Source: Selaginella moellendorffii
Lineage: Eukaryota; Streptophyta; Lycopodiopsida; Selaginellales; Selaginellaceae
Direction: 5' to 3'
DNA: 64,000 nt
Assembly (NCBI RefSeq): GCF_000143415.4
Contig: NW_003314313.1
Location: forward strand, 18,418-82,417
Of the stretch, positions 11,160 through 21,849 are shown one piece after another (within the stretch, counting starts at the first letter, position 1; each line of letters starts with the position of its first letter). The notes below the pieces were generated by a model, which worked only from the letters and a program-made list of their open reading frames with translations, did not search any database and was not told the origin of the DNA. Made by a program: the position numbers and the translations under genes.

Positions 11160-11720
11160 TGCCATAAAAGTTTGCGTGGCCATCAACGCAATATTCCAGG
11201 AACTTCACCGAGTTCAAGTGATTCGTCCTTGATAGCAAGTGGTTTGTGCTTGTTTCCCCTGTAAACGCGTCCATCATCGATTTCTTCCAGCTCCTTGAAA
11301 ATTATCGCCTTGGCATGAAGTCCTGGAGAGACGCTTCCTCTTCTTATCACATGGCTCGCCACCTCAGAGGATTCCTGGAGATGCCAAAGTTGGCAGCAGC
11401 ACAACAGAGTTACTCGAAGAACCTGTTTGCTTTCAATGCGTTTTTAGATCTTTCCACCTGATAAGGGCCTTGTACACACCCGTTTTCATAAACTACATGG
11501 GCTCTGCGAAAAGCATGACCCCGTCTTGAAGAATGCGGCCGTGCATCATTTGTGCTGCAAATCTCAAACGTGTGAAGCAAGCAGCTAAAGTTGCTCGAGA
11601 GCTTGTTGGCAGCATACTCAATCCTCCGTGTCGTTCCAAGCACGGGGCAATGGTCCCCGAGTTGAAGTAGAGAACGAGGTGACATTCTTGGCAATATAAT
11701 CCTGGGTTGCTATTACCCAG
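11160..11720 (-). pseudogene. S-domain receptor kinase debris, S-domain plus start of kinase
   Basis: Minus-strand fragments match the intact receptor kinase at 14590-17223. Near 11690-11560 there is sequence like the S-locus domain (KLSSNFSCLLHTFEICS, compare NLSSNFSCFLPQAQECGQ). Near 11330-11180 there are remnants of the juxtamembrane and kinase start (FKELEEIDDGRVYRGN, compare YKELEQITGGF and GSVYRGS). Frames are broken throughout. Confidence 0.75.
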
Positions 11721-11945
11721 CTTACGCGAGGCGCTGCTTAGATGCGTGAAAACAATTACGGATCCCAGTATCCCCGGGGATAACTAGGGAGAGTCTCGAG
11801 GGGTTAGAACAGCAGCCACTAACATTGCTGCACCTGGGCGGGAGTGTAAATGCTCCAGAAATGGCGGGAGCGCTAATCGTGATCAAAACATCATAAAGAG
11901 TGCCATTCAGAGCTTAAAGGCATACATGACTGACTTTTACTAATT

Positions 11946-12430
11946 TCAATGAGGCTTTCTATGGTTTTTGCTTGTGGCTTGGGCCTGTGAGTTAGAAGTT
12001 TCTGACAGCATTCTTGAAGAAAAGCTAGACAACGCTGGTGGATCTGTGTTGGAATCATGGAGATGCTGATGGGTAAAAATGTACAGTAAATTTTGCCATC
12101 CGATGCTATGCCACCTCGCAATTAGTTTGGACAGCCCAAAGTCTGCAATCTTTGGCACGAATCCGACGTCTACGAGAATGTTCTCCAGCTTGAGATCCAG
12201 GTGAATGATTTTATTGGCACACTCCTCGTGCAAGTAACACAATCCTTGAGCTGTGCCAACAGCAATCCGGAACTTGAAGACAAGCCACCCAATCCATCCT
12301 ATTGTTGAGAAGAACTATCATTGCCAAAGATCCATTTCTCTAGAGAGCCATTTGGCACAAACTCATAAATGGGCAAGCGTTTCCTTGGGCAAAATCCTAT
12401 GAACTTCACCAGGTTCAAGTGATTCAATGC
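11946..12430 (-). pseudogene. S-domain receptor kinase debris, kinase core
   Basis: This second fragment carries a kinase N-lobe remnant around 12310-12425 (YEFVPNGSLEKWIFG-like) and an open stretch with MCYLHEECANKIIHLDLKLE and DFGLSKL ending near 12120. It is almost the same as the kinase core of the intact gene at 14590-17223 but lacks everything after the DFG region. With the 11160-11720 fragment it may come from one or two dead copies; their order along the strand (kinase core before S-domain) suggests two copies or a rearrangement. Confidence 0.8.
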
Positions 12431-13501
12431 AAAGTTGACAACTTTAGCAATGCTTGCTAATTAGAAAAATGATTAACAAAATGATTAAAATATTGCATTT
12501 AATTGAGGAAGTGTTTCACATTTTTAGAGTATCAAACTTTAACATATAAATTCTTGCAAGAAATTTAATATCTAATATAAATCTTGTTCTTGGATTTAAA
12601 CACACATTTCCACTACTTTAATTTCAAATTAGCTTCCTGTAGCTAATTTACATTTTGTGGACATCATGAATATGCTTCTTTTACATCCCTTTGGAGTGAA
12701 ATAAGACATTATCAATAAAGTAAATAGTCACCTTTAATATACTACAAAGAGCTTTATTTATCATTTGCAAGAAATTGTCAAATAAAATGGCATTATAAAA
12801 AATTTATACAAACTAAATAGTATATAAAAAACAATTTTAAAATCATTTTCCTTAGCCATCAGCACTTATCAAAATTTAGAAGTAAAATCTAATTTGGTGA
12901 ACTCATAATTTTTCCCTAGATAATTTAAAAGATTGGTAGTGTGAGGAAGAAGGTACACATTTGGGATAATTATACTATTTAATAAATAATAATTAATATA
13001 GAAGAAAATACTTCTATCAAGTTTTGTCATAAAATGAAGTTTACATATTTAAAGATTTTGAGACTTTTGATAACACTTTTTTCCAATATCTCTTTTATAT
13101 TTTTCTTATAAATCTTGATCTTATTTATGACCAATGTAAAATATGAACCTTAATTAAACAAACATCCTCAATTGAAATATAATCTTAGCCTTAGATAACA
13201 TATCAAAGTTGAAGAGATAAACATAATCCTTGAGTCAGTCAATCACTAGACCATAAAGAATTTAGAGAGAGAATAGAAAAGTAAAAAAGAAATATTGTAA
13301 AAAAGTAATAAAAAGGCAAAAGTAATGGAAGAAAAAAGTAAAAATAAAATAACAAAATAGAAAAAAAGTAAGGAATATAAGATAAAGAAGAAAAGCCTCA
13401 AAGTAACATGTATAATTATGCTACAATCAATCTATATCAAAGATGAGGTTTAAAATTTGACTTGACACTATTTACAATGATTGAAACTCAAGTTGAAAAT
13501 C
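12431..13501. other. AT-rich spacer
   Basis: Strongly A/T-rich DNA with no long open frame, no tRNA and no recognisable transposon ends. It borders an assembly gap. Confidence 0.5.
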
Positions 13502-13601
13502 NNNNNNNNNNNNNNNNNNNNNNNNNNNNNNNNNNNNNNNNNNNNNNNNNNNNNNNNNNNNNNNNNNNNNNNNNNNNNNNNNNNNNNNNNNNNNNNNNNN
13601 N
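13502..13601. other. Assembly gap of 100 N
   Basis: Exactly 100 undetermined bases, probably a placeholder of unknown true size. It abuts a long TA microsatellite, which probably stopped the assembly. Confidence 0.98.
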
Positions 13602-13704
<103 letters not shown>

Positions 13705-13748
13705 ATTACTTAACATGTTTCCACATGTTGTCATTTATATTTGTGTAT

Positions 13749-13764
13749 TATCTATGGCAATGGC

Positions 13765-13798
<34 letters not shown>

Positions 13799-13822
13799 TA
13801 TATATATACATTGCCATAGATA
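13749..13822. repeat. (CA)n and (TA)n tracts inside a 14-bp inverted repeat
   Basis: TATCTATGGCAATG at 13749-13762 has its exact reverse complement at 13809-13822. Between the arms lie a CA run (about 13766-13796) and a short TA run. The whole could fold as a long hairpin. It could also be a tiny terminal-inverted-repeat remnant, but I see no clear target duplication. Confidence 0.7.
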
Positions 13823-14589
13823 GACTCAAGCCCATATTGGTTAACACAAAATAAATAATAAAGACCTTTTGTTATAAAAAAAAGTTTAGAAAGTAAACAC
13901 TTAATAAAGTAAACCTTTTGATAGTATTCCTAAAAGAAAAATAGAGGGGCTATTAATTTATTCACACAAGGATCCACCACTTATTTGACTTTTAGTTTTT
14001 TTAAAAAATCTTTAAGTTAAAACCTTCTATTGCAGCAACACTAATAAAACATTGTTAACCTAAGAAATAAAGACATCAATCCAGAAAATACCAACAACAT
14101 TAATATGTGCAGTTAACTTCATCATGTCCTAGCAAATATTATGGCTATAATTATATCCTTGTCCTTATCCTTGAACATAAGCACCAATAGTGTTAATATG
14201 TATTCATAAAGGGGAGCTCAAGTACATATAAAAAGAGATTATATTTTATAGCATTGTATTTATGCAAGTCTTTAACCCAAAATGGCAAAGAGCATCATCA
14301 AAGGTGGCTAAAATAAATATATGCAAAAGTCTCATAATATTTTGATAAAGTGTTGGCTATAACATATTTAATTTGATCCACTCCAAAATATTCTAACTCC
14401 AGACAAAATAAAAGACTCCAAAAGTAAACATTAAATTGCATAATTGCTCCTTGATAAAGACAATGCAATTATTGTCACAGTCACATTGCAATTAAATTAC
14501 TATATTTAAAAACCTAAGTATATATTGTTATGTGATGTAAATTTATATGTTAGTCAATAATATGGCAAAATTTATAAACAGAAAATGCA
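13823..14589. other. AT-rich spacer
   Basis: A/T-rich DNA downstream of the receptor kinase stop codon, including its 3' UTR. I see no gene or defined repeat. Confidence 0.5.
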
Positions 14590-17223
14590 TTAATTAATGA
14601 AAATCAAAGTTGAAGTTTCATCCACCGAGCTGAATGAAAACTTGGAGCTCTTGGACGTGGAACTCGATGGCAGCTTCACCTTGGATCGATAGCCAAGGAA
14701 AAAATGCAAGCTCGACAGAGGTGGCGTCTCTGGTAGCTCAATCAGTCCTTCCATCATTTTCAGAGCCGTGCTCATCGAGGGCCGCATGTCGGGATCATCT
14801 TGCACGCACAAATATGCCACTGCTTTCAATCTCGCCATCCCAGCTGCTTGGTACTTATCAGCAATTCCTCCTGAAGATCCACCATCACATAAGTTCTTCC
14901 GTGTTTTGCTGATTGACTTCGTGAAACTTTTCTGGCGTGAAAAACCACCGAGTGAAAAGCTTCTAAGGTAATCGCTTGACATGTACTTGTTTCTGCATCC
15001 AGTGATGATCTCCAGCAGCAATACCCCAAAGCTAAAAACGTCGCTCTTTTCAGTGATTGTCCCGACTTGCAAGTATTCCGGAGCAAGATAGCCCGGAGTT
15101 CCTCGCATGCTTGTCATTTGCAGGTATGTCACTTCGCGATTCATGAGTTTGGACAGCCCAAAGTCGGCAATCTTTGGCACGAATCCGATGTCTACGAGAA
15201 CGTTCTCCGGCTTGAGATCCAGGTGAATGATTCTATCGGCACACTCCTCGTGCAAGTAACACAGTCCTTGAGCTGTGCCAACCGCAATCCGGAACTTGCA
15301 GTCCCACGACAAGCCACCCGATCCATCCTGTTGTTGAGAAGAACTATCATCGCCACCATCATCGCCAAAGATCCATTTCTCCAGAGAACCATTTGGCACG
15401 AACTCATAAACGAGCAAGCGTTTCCTTGGCCCCTCGGCACAAAATCCAATGAACTTCACCAGGTTCAAGTGATTCGTCCTTGCAAGGCTCGCCACCTCCG
15501 CATAGAAATCCCGGCTGTTTTGATTTGAGCCCTGGAGCTTCTTGACGGCAACCTGGTTACCGTCTTCTAGGCTTCCTCGGTAAACACTTCCGTATCCACC
15601 TTGTCCCAGACACTTGCTAAAACCCCCAGTGATTTGCTCCAGCTCCTTGTAAGTGAATCTCCTGGGCATGCAATCCCGCAAGGACATCTCCAGCTCTTCC
15701 TCCTCTTTGTCTGATTCCCCGCCAGCTTTCTCCAAAGACTTCTTCCAGCAGATCCAAGCCAGAAGCGCCACAAGCAACACCAATGCTGGCAGCAGCGCCG
15801 GCAAAGCCACCCGATACACCAGAGCCTGATTTCCAGAATCTCCCACACTAGTCTTCGCCACCTTGAGAAGACCCGTGTATTCCCCTGTTATCATGGACTG
15901 GATGGGCTCGTGTGTCTGGAAACACGATTTCTCCTTGAAAAACGCAGCCATGCACGAGCAATTCTCCTCGCATCGCCTACGGCACTCGCTTTCGTCCACC
16001 ACGGGCAGTTCCGTGCTAAAGTTGGTAGAGAAGTAGTCAACTCCTTCCATTCGCACAATCTCATGGGGCTCACATCTTCTGGGATCAAGCGGCAGAGGCC
16101 TCCTAGCACCGCAAACACCACCCTGGTAATCGAGAGAACTAGGGCAGCATTGGCCGTCCCCTTTGTTGCAGATCCCGTACTGGCCACACTCTTGAGCTTG
16201 AGGGAGGAAGCAGCTGAAGTTGCTCGAGAGGTTAAACGCAGCGTACCAGTAGTCGCCCGTGGTGTTCCAGGTGTAGACGGTGAGATCGCCCATGGTGTTG
16301 AGCTTGAGGAAGGTCCCATACGGGAAGTTTTGGGTATTACGAAGCAGCTCGAATCTCTTCACGGGTGCCGAGCTCTGGCACGACTCCGCCGACAGAAACC
16401 CTTGGTACTCCGGCATGGACGCATTGCGCTGGAGATCGAGCGACATGAGACCATTCGTCTGCCAGCACACTGCTGCAAACAAGTCACTGCTTCCTGGATC
16501 CCCACCATCACTCTCGAAACTCCAGTAGACCTCCGAGTTGAAGTAGAGGGCGAGGCGATTTTCCTCCATGGCGAGGCTGTACGATCCTTGGCTGCTATCC
16601 TTGGGGGAAGCCCAGCTGACGAGGCGATTCCCGGGCTTGAACGCCACCTGTATGGGGAATGTATCCGATGGAGAATCGAAGCTCTGCCAGATGATATGAT
16701 CGGTGGAGTTTCTCAGCAAGAGGTTGCCCAGATTGGTGATGCACATCTCCGTGACGCCCTTCCCGGCCGTGCCGGTCGACCACACCGTAAGCCCATTCTC
16801 CCGGACGATGAGCTCTCCATCGGCGCCAAAGTCGAGCGTCGCGCCCTCTCCAAAGTACCTGTCCCGGTTGGCGGTCCACAGCACTACGGGCCTGTAGAGT
16901 TCCCACTCCTGGGTGGGCTCGCGCATGGCGACGAGAGAGAGCGTGAAGTTGCGAGCGTCGTAAGTGAGGAACCAGAGCTGGAATGTGATGTCGCCCAATT
17001 CGATGTACGTCGTGTTGGACCAGTAGCCCGCCCAGCGCCCGCTCAATCCGTCGGTGTCGAGGGGATATTGCCAGTAGTCGCCAAGATCATCATCGCTGTT
17101 GTAAGCCGTGGTCTGATTCACGTGGTAGCACTGGAAAGCTCGGGCAGCTCCAATGGCGACTAGAACTAAAAGAGGAAAAAGATGAAGATTGCTGCCATTC
17201 CTACCACGATCACTCAAACCCAT
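14590..17223 (-). CDS. S-domain (G-type lectin) receptor-like kinase
   Basis: A single uninterrupted frame of 877 aa. A signal peptide (about 1-29) is followed by a bulb-type lectin domain (about 60-190, including LWTANRD and WQSFDSPSDT) and an S-locus glycoprotein region (about 195-340). Next come a Cys-rich EGF-like part (ECGQYGICNKGDGQCC) and a PAN-like region (about 385-450). The transmembrane helix is at about 468-492. The kinase (about 535-810) has the P-loop LGQGGYGSVYRG, VAVKKL lysine, HLDLKPEN catalytic loop, DFGLSKL and APEYL. The residue before the catalytic Asp is Leu, so this is a non-RD kinase, a class often linked to immune signalling (family knowledge). It should act at the plasma membrane. 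The ligand is unknown. Broken relatives lie at 11160-12430. Confidence 0.94.
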   Translation of the reverse strand: MGLSDRGRNGSNLHLFPLLVLVAIGAARAFQCYHVNQTTAYNSDDDLGDYWQYPLDTDGLSGRWAGYWSNTTYIELGDITFQLWFLTYDARNFTLSLVAMREPTQEWELYRPVVLWTANRDRYFGEGATLDFGADGELIVRENGLTVWSTGTAGKGVTEMCITNLGNLLLRNSTDHIIWQSFDSPSDTFPIQVAFKPGNRLVSWASPKDSSQGSYSLAMEENRLALYFNSEVYWSFESDGGDPGSSDLFAAVCWQTNGLMSLDLQRNASMPEYQGFLSAESCQSSAPVKRFELLRNTQNFPYGTFLKLNTMGDLTVYTWNTTGDYWYAAFNLSSNFSCFLPQAQECGQYGICNKGDGQCCPSSLDYQGGVCGARRPLPLDPRRCEPHEIVRMEGVDYFSTNFSTELPVVDESECRRRCEENCSCMAAFFKEKSCFQTHEPIQSMITGEYTGLLKVAKTSVGDSGNQALVYRVALPALLPALVLLVALLAWICWKKSLEKAGGESDKEEEELEMSLRDCMPRRFTYKELEQITGGFSKCLGQGGYGSVYRGSLEDGNQVAVKKLQGSNQNSRDFYAEVASLARTNHLNLVKFIGFCAEGPRKRLLVYEFVPNGSLEKWIFGDDGGDDSSSQQQDGSGGLSWDCKFRIAVGTAQGLCYLHEECADRIIHLDLKPENVLVDIGFVPKIADFGLSKLMNREVTYLQMTSMRGTPGYLAPEYLQVGTITEKSDVFSFGVLLLEIITGCRNKYMSSDYLRSFSLGGFSRQKSFTKSISKTRKNLCDGGSSGGIADKYQAAGMARLKAVAYLCVQDDPDMRPSMSTALKMMEGLIELPETPPLSSLHFFLGYRSKVKLPSSSTSKSSKFSFSSVDETSTLIFIN

Positions 17224-18202
17224 GGAAGAAATTGAGGATTAGACCACCAGCGCGATCACTGCGTTTGCATTGATTGAAGTGTGGATTCTCTATTCGAGCT
17301 CGTGCTCGATCTAGGGGTCATATGAATAGCAATCAAGCGACTGGGTCATTCCGCGTGGTCTCAAAATACTGTTGACTTTCAAACTTTTTCGATTTTGGTT
17401 TGTAAGCATCTGAGTGCTAAAAATCCTAATCTAACAGTTAAGATTTATCACGAAAATTCCAGCCATGGGATCACTTTCTTTTCTTTTCTTCTACAGGTTT
17501 TGAGATCGAATGGTTTGTGATAACATACTCACGCTTCTATTCTTGTTTCTCTCTCTCATATCAGAGTCATTGTCTACAACATCAATTGCTATGACGCCAT
17601 TTAGGGAAGGCCTAGACCATTGAGTTAGCAAACCAAACGCACGGTTACCTGGATCTTCAAAACCCGGGATTAGGGACAAACTTTCTGGTACGCGATTAAT
17701 GAAGCGAGCTTAAAGAAGTATGAACTATACTGCCAAATATTGCATCACAGGAATGAATGGTCGAAAATGAAAGTACCCAAGCTTCCCAAAGCGATGGAAA
17801 GAAAGATTGCAAGGATGTGTTTTTGTGTTCCACATAAAGACTGATGGCACAACATCGAGGTTTTCAAATCCATCAAGCGATTTCACATGGTTTGGACACC
17901 CACACACAGGAAAGTAGGAAAATACGTTACGTGTTCATCATCCGCCACATGTCAACTAAATAATTTAGCTCCATTTGATTGGTTTGTTATATACGGAAAA
18001 TCAATCAAGCTACACGTAAAAAAGTGTTTGTAAAAACGAAGCCGTTGGAGCTGCCTGCGTGGCAACATCCGCGCCGTCCACTTTTGCATGGCCCAGGTTC
18101 AAGGGGCGCGCTTGTTGATAGGGCTTACACACTTCTAGGGTTTTTTGCTAGGAACAAGGGGAAATTCGCGTCCGCGTCACATTCTTCTCGTCGATCGATC
18201 CA
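17224..18202. other. Spacer between divergent genes
   Basis: This stretch should contain the promoters of the receptor kinase (-) and the unknown gene (+). A telo-box-like CTAGGGTTT lies at 18135-18143, 60 bp before the ATG at 18203. Small open frames at 17491-17907 have no recognisable domain. I see no gene. Confidence 0.5.
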
Positions 18203-19672
18203 ATGAGGAGCAAGCACCCGGAATCCGGCGCCAATCTCTACACCGCAGGTAGCGACGATCCAATCCTTTCACTGGGGACGAGCGAGCTCCGCAATAGCAA
18301 GAGCGAGGCGGCGAAATTGATCGCGGCGGCGGGCGGCAAGGCCAAATCCCGATGCGCCACCGCCAGGGAGAGCTCCCGGAGCGGCGGCACCACTCCCAGG
18401 TGCGCTTCCCAATCGCCCAGCCCGAAGTGCGAGACGATCCTTCCAGCGAAAGAGATGGAAAAGTGCGAGAAGATCTATCCGGCAAAGGAGATGGAGTCCG
18501 AGACACCGAGGACGTATCTCATCAAAGGCTCGTTCTTGGAGCCGGAGATCACTTCTAGCAAGAATCTGGAGCAGATCTTGGGCGTGAACTCCAGCGCCGG
18601 GAAGAACAGTAGCAGTAGCAGCGATCGACCCAGTCCAAAGAATATGATCAGTTGTGCGTCACCAATTGCCAGCAAGAACAAGTTTATCTCGGACATAGAG
18701 GAGGTGGAATGGTTTCTGGATGAAGATCGGGGTTTAGATGGTGGCGGTGGAGGAGATGGAGGAGGAGCTTTGGATAGAGGAGGAGAGTTTGTAGAAACGG
18801 GGAGGCGAGAGGATGAGATGGAAGAACAGGGAAGGAGAGAAGATGGTGTCTTGAGCAAGATCGAGGAGAGAGAGCTGCGAAGGAAGAAAGGAAAGGCTCC
18901 AGAAGAGAATGGCGAGAGGCGAGGCAAGGCTCCAATGGCTTTCCCAACGGTGGAGGAAGAAGAGCTCCTTCTTCCTCCCAGGATGATGTTCTCGAGTGGA
19001 ACGAGGTGCCAGCTCGAATCATCGACGATGAACCAGGCTGAGGTGATGGAGCAGAGCTTTTCTCCGGAAATGCCTGCTTGGCTCGACAGTGCCTACAAAA
19101 GCCTCGCACGGTTAGACGACGAGGAGGAGCAAACTCAAGCTCCTACGTACCGATCATCGCCGGAGGCGCCGGAGAGGATCTCTCCTCACCACGCTGGAGC
19201 GTCTTCCTCATCTTCCAGCAACTGGGAACGGACCACCAAGGAACAGATCGAGAGTTTCGCGAGCAAGCAGCAGCAGCAGGCAGTGGCCACTGAAAACTCG
19301 AACTCGAACTCCAACTCCACCACAGTGTTGGAGTCTTCTTCTTCTTCGGTGGATCTTCACGAAGCTCTGTCCGAGGAAGAGAAAGCTAGCCTTGAAGACA
19401 AGGTGCAGTTAGAAATAAGGAAAGTGATCGAGCAACAGGCAGCCGCGGCCAAAGGATCGAAGGACGAGGAAGTAGAAAACAACCGGCAGCCGGGACCCGG
19501 GTGGCTGTGGAAGATGTCTCTCTGCGCGAGCGTCTCGTTCGTGACTTGGGTACTGGTGAATGGGGCCCGGATCCAGTGCCGGAGCCTGTTTCCCACAATC
19601 CGGGAGAGGGAGCAACCTGTGAAGATTGTGCAGCGACGAAAGGCGAGGTTTTGCGAAGCCGAGGAGACGTAA
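18203..19672 (+). CDS. Unknown acidic, low-complexity protein with a C-terminal membrane segment
   Basis: An uninterrupted frame of 489 aa. I do not recognise the family. The N-terminal half is Ser/Lys/Pro-rich with a repeated ILPAKEMEKCEKIYPAKEME element near residue 80. A short conserved-looking motif, SDIEEVEWFLDEDRG, sits near 163. Gly- and Glu-rich stretches follow (GGGGGDGGG, DEMEEQGRRED), and the later part is rich in Ser, Gln and Glu. Near the end, PGWLWKMSLCASVSFVTWVLVNG (about 447-468) looks like a single tail-anchor-type membrane helix followed by a basic tail. Mostly disordered, perhaps membrane-tethered. The start is the first ATG, 60 bp after a telo-box motif. It is a real gene by frame length and ATG context, but function is unknown. 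Confidence 0.75.
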   Translation: MRSKHPESGANLYTAGSDDPILSLGTSELRNSKSEAAKLIAAAGGKAKSRCATARESSRSGGTTPRCASQSPSPKCETILPAKEMEKCEKIYPAKEMESETPRTYLIKGSFLEPEITSSKNLEQILGVNSSAGKNSSSSSDRPSPKNMISCASPIASKNKFISDIEEVEWFLDEDRGLDGGGGGDGGGALDRGGEFVETGRREDEMEEQGRREDGVLSKIEERELRRKKGKAPEENGERRGKAPMAFPTVEEEELLLPPRMMFSSGTRCQLESSTMNQAEVMEQSFSPEMPAWLDSAYKSLARLDDEEEQTQAPTYRSSPEAPERISPHHAGASSSSSSNWERTTKEQIESFASKQQQQAVATENSNSNSNSTTVLESSSSSVDLHEALSEEEKASLEDKVQLEIRKVIEQQAAAAKGSKDEEVENNRQPGPGWLWKMSLCASVSFVTWVLVNGARIQCRSLFPTIREREQPVKIVQRRKARFCEAEET

Positions 19673-19766
19673 AACGGAAAAGGAACTTCTTAGATCACGT
19701 AAGAAAAAAATGAGTTGACAAGCCAGCAGGGAACCAGAACAAAAATACGAGCAGGCTCACCGAAGG

Positions 19767-21849
19767 CTAGAGAGTCGAATTGGAACTTCCTACCCAGTAA
19801 GTTTTCACTGCGACCAGGACCTTCTCGGTGTTGAAAGGCCCGCTCTCGTGGTCGTACATTTTGCTCTGCCACCGGATGCTGGTCATGATCCGCTTCACTC
19901 GGTTGAGAGTGTCGACTTGGTCCCGGACGATCACGGCTCCTTCGGGACGTAAGATCCTGTCCATCTCGATCAGGATGTCTTTCATCTCGCATCTAATAAC
20001 ACAAGCAGCCACGTTAGAACATATTAAGTTAAAACCGAGCAATCAACTCACCGGTCCTTGTAGAGGCTGAAGACGTTATCAGCGTGGATCAAGTCGTAAG
20101 TCCTGGGATACGTCGAGAATGCCTCGCACCAGTCGTGGTAGACGCCGATGAGGCCCCGCTCGTAGACGACTCCCAGAGTTTTGTGCTGGTGGTGGTGGGG
20201 GACTACGTTCATCACCCACATTTTGCTGTTCATTGAAAGTGCCGCCGCGAATCCTCCAAGGCCGGAGTTCATGTCCATGATGTTACGGTACCTTCCCGAA
20301 GAAAGCACTGGTAGCACCGTCTTCTTGTAGTACGAGGCTCTCTGCGACCAGAGTTGAGTATCGGCGTTGAAGCTGTCTTCACTGGATAGTGAGCCGCTGG
20401 AGATTCGTGATGGTGTCGTGGTTAGCCGAGAGGGCCACCTTGGTAGATCTTCGCTTTGGTCAGCTTCCGGGAGTTTCGAAATGCATGCCTCCATAGGCTT
20501 GTACCTGAAACAAAGAAGCGCAGTTCTCACGAGCGGCTTGACACTTAAAATCTTACGTACCAGGCAAGATCAGGATCCTGCTCTTTGTCACAGAACTCGG
20601 GACCATTGGAGCAGTCGGTGTGATCTTTCGGTTTCTGCCAGATTGCAAGGTTCCCTTTCTCTGCAATTTTTTTCCAGCACAAGCTCTTCGCCATATTCTC
20701 GATCGCGGTCATCTCCCCACTCAGGTCCTCTTTGGTCCTCTGCCAGCTTTTCCAGTGCAGCTTCCAGTTGACAGGAGGCCCAGACAGGATCCAGTAGCCA
20801 CCGGGACGAAGAACACGGTCAACCTCGATCAAGTAGAGGCCATCTGGAATGGTGTTGTAATATATCTTATCTTTGGAAGAAAAAGAAGTATCAACTAAAA
20901 CTTACCATAAGCAGTCCAAGGAATGAGACATCGAGAACAGTGAGCCATGTCGAATGCTCTCGCGGGATAAGGCAACCTCTGAGAAGCCATGATGCCGATC
21001 ATCGCAGGAATTCCTCGCTCTAAAGCAAACTGAACTTGGCCTTCGTGAGTGTCCCTCGGAGCAAACGACATTGTGAGTATCCCTCTCTTGAGGAGATAAG
21101 CTCCCCAGCTAGCAACCTGGATCGAACAACACAAAGTCAAAACAAGAGGATCAAACCAAAAAAGAAACTAGAACACTTACACCACAGCCAGTGTCAAGAG
21201 CTGTTCGAATGGTCCCATCCGTGAGCGGAAGAATGGAGTTGATATCGTCAATGTAGGCATCGGCACCGCGAGGAAACATGGTTCCACCACCTGGAAAGAA
21301 GAACCTATCGCCCTCGTACTGGATCCAGTTCTGGATGGCCTTCTCCACCGTAAGTTCCTTGTGAGGAACATTGGCAAACCATGCGTAGTCCCGGCTCTTG
21401 GGCCACGAGAAAGGATTCTTGTAGCCCACCGGAGCTGGAATCAAGCACTGGAGCTTCTCGCTGTCGGGCGGGCAGTGCCTCTCTCGATACACCAGCCGCG
21501 CTCGATCGAACTGGAGCGAGCGCTTGGCATCCTGGCAGGGCGTGTGCTCGCTGAATCCCATGTCGCAGGCTGGGACTGGAGCGGTGGAGGGATCCAGGGC
21601 GGAAGACGAAGAGATTTTCGACGCTGCCGTTGCCGATGCCGAGTGGTGAGCCTGGAAATCCAGCGCGCCGCATCCGGTAGAGTAGGAGACGGTGGTGGAA
21701 TCAATGTGGACCTTGGAGCTGTTCTGCCAGGCGCCGATGAGGTAGAAGGCGAGGCAGCATAGCGCCGTGAGCAAGAAACGCGTGTAGCTGCGCTTCTTGT
21801 CCACGATCTGGTGATATTTCGGGGACGACGCACCCAGATCTTTGGCCAT
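19767..21849 (-). CDS. Probable methyltransferase PMT (DUF248 family), Golgi type II membrane protein
   Basis: Five exons are recognisable. The first (21181-21849) starts [13 protein letters not shown] with a membrane anchor at about 20-45 ([18 protein letters not shown]) and ends in the SAM-binding motif DTGCG, completed by VASWGAYL in the next exon. Later exons carry [83 protein letters not shown] and [15 protein letters not shown]. The product ends [13 protein letters not shown]. Plant PMTs act in the Golgi on pectin or other wall polymers (QUA2/TSD2 class; family knowledge). An in-frame extension upstream of 21849 exists but looks like 5' UTR, because family members start just before the anchor. 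It lies tail-to-tail with the unknown acidic gene. Confidence 0.92.

Noticed and set aside
11740-11880. Possible structured RNA near GTATCCCCGGGGATAACTAG
   Set aside because: A short palindrome is present, but nothing else supports an RNA gene; it lies in receptor-kinase debris.
15910-17163. 417-codon plus-strand frame
   Set aside because: It lies antisense to the S-domain receptor kinase, has no domain, and arises from the GC-rich third codon positions of the real gene.
17491-17907. Two short minus-strand frames upstream of the receptor kinase
   Set aside because: They look faintly protein-like but have no splice sites that join them and no recognised motif.
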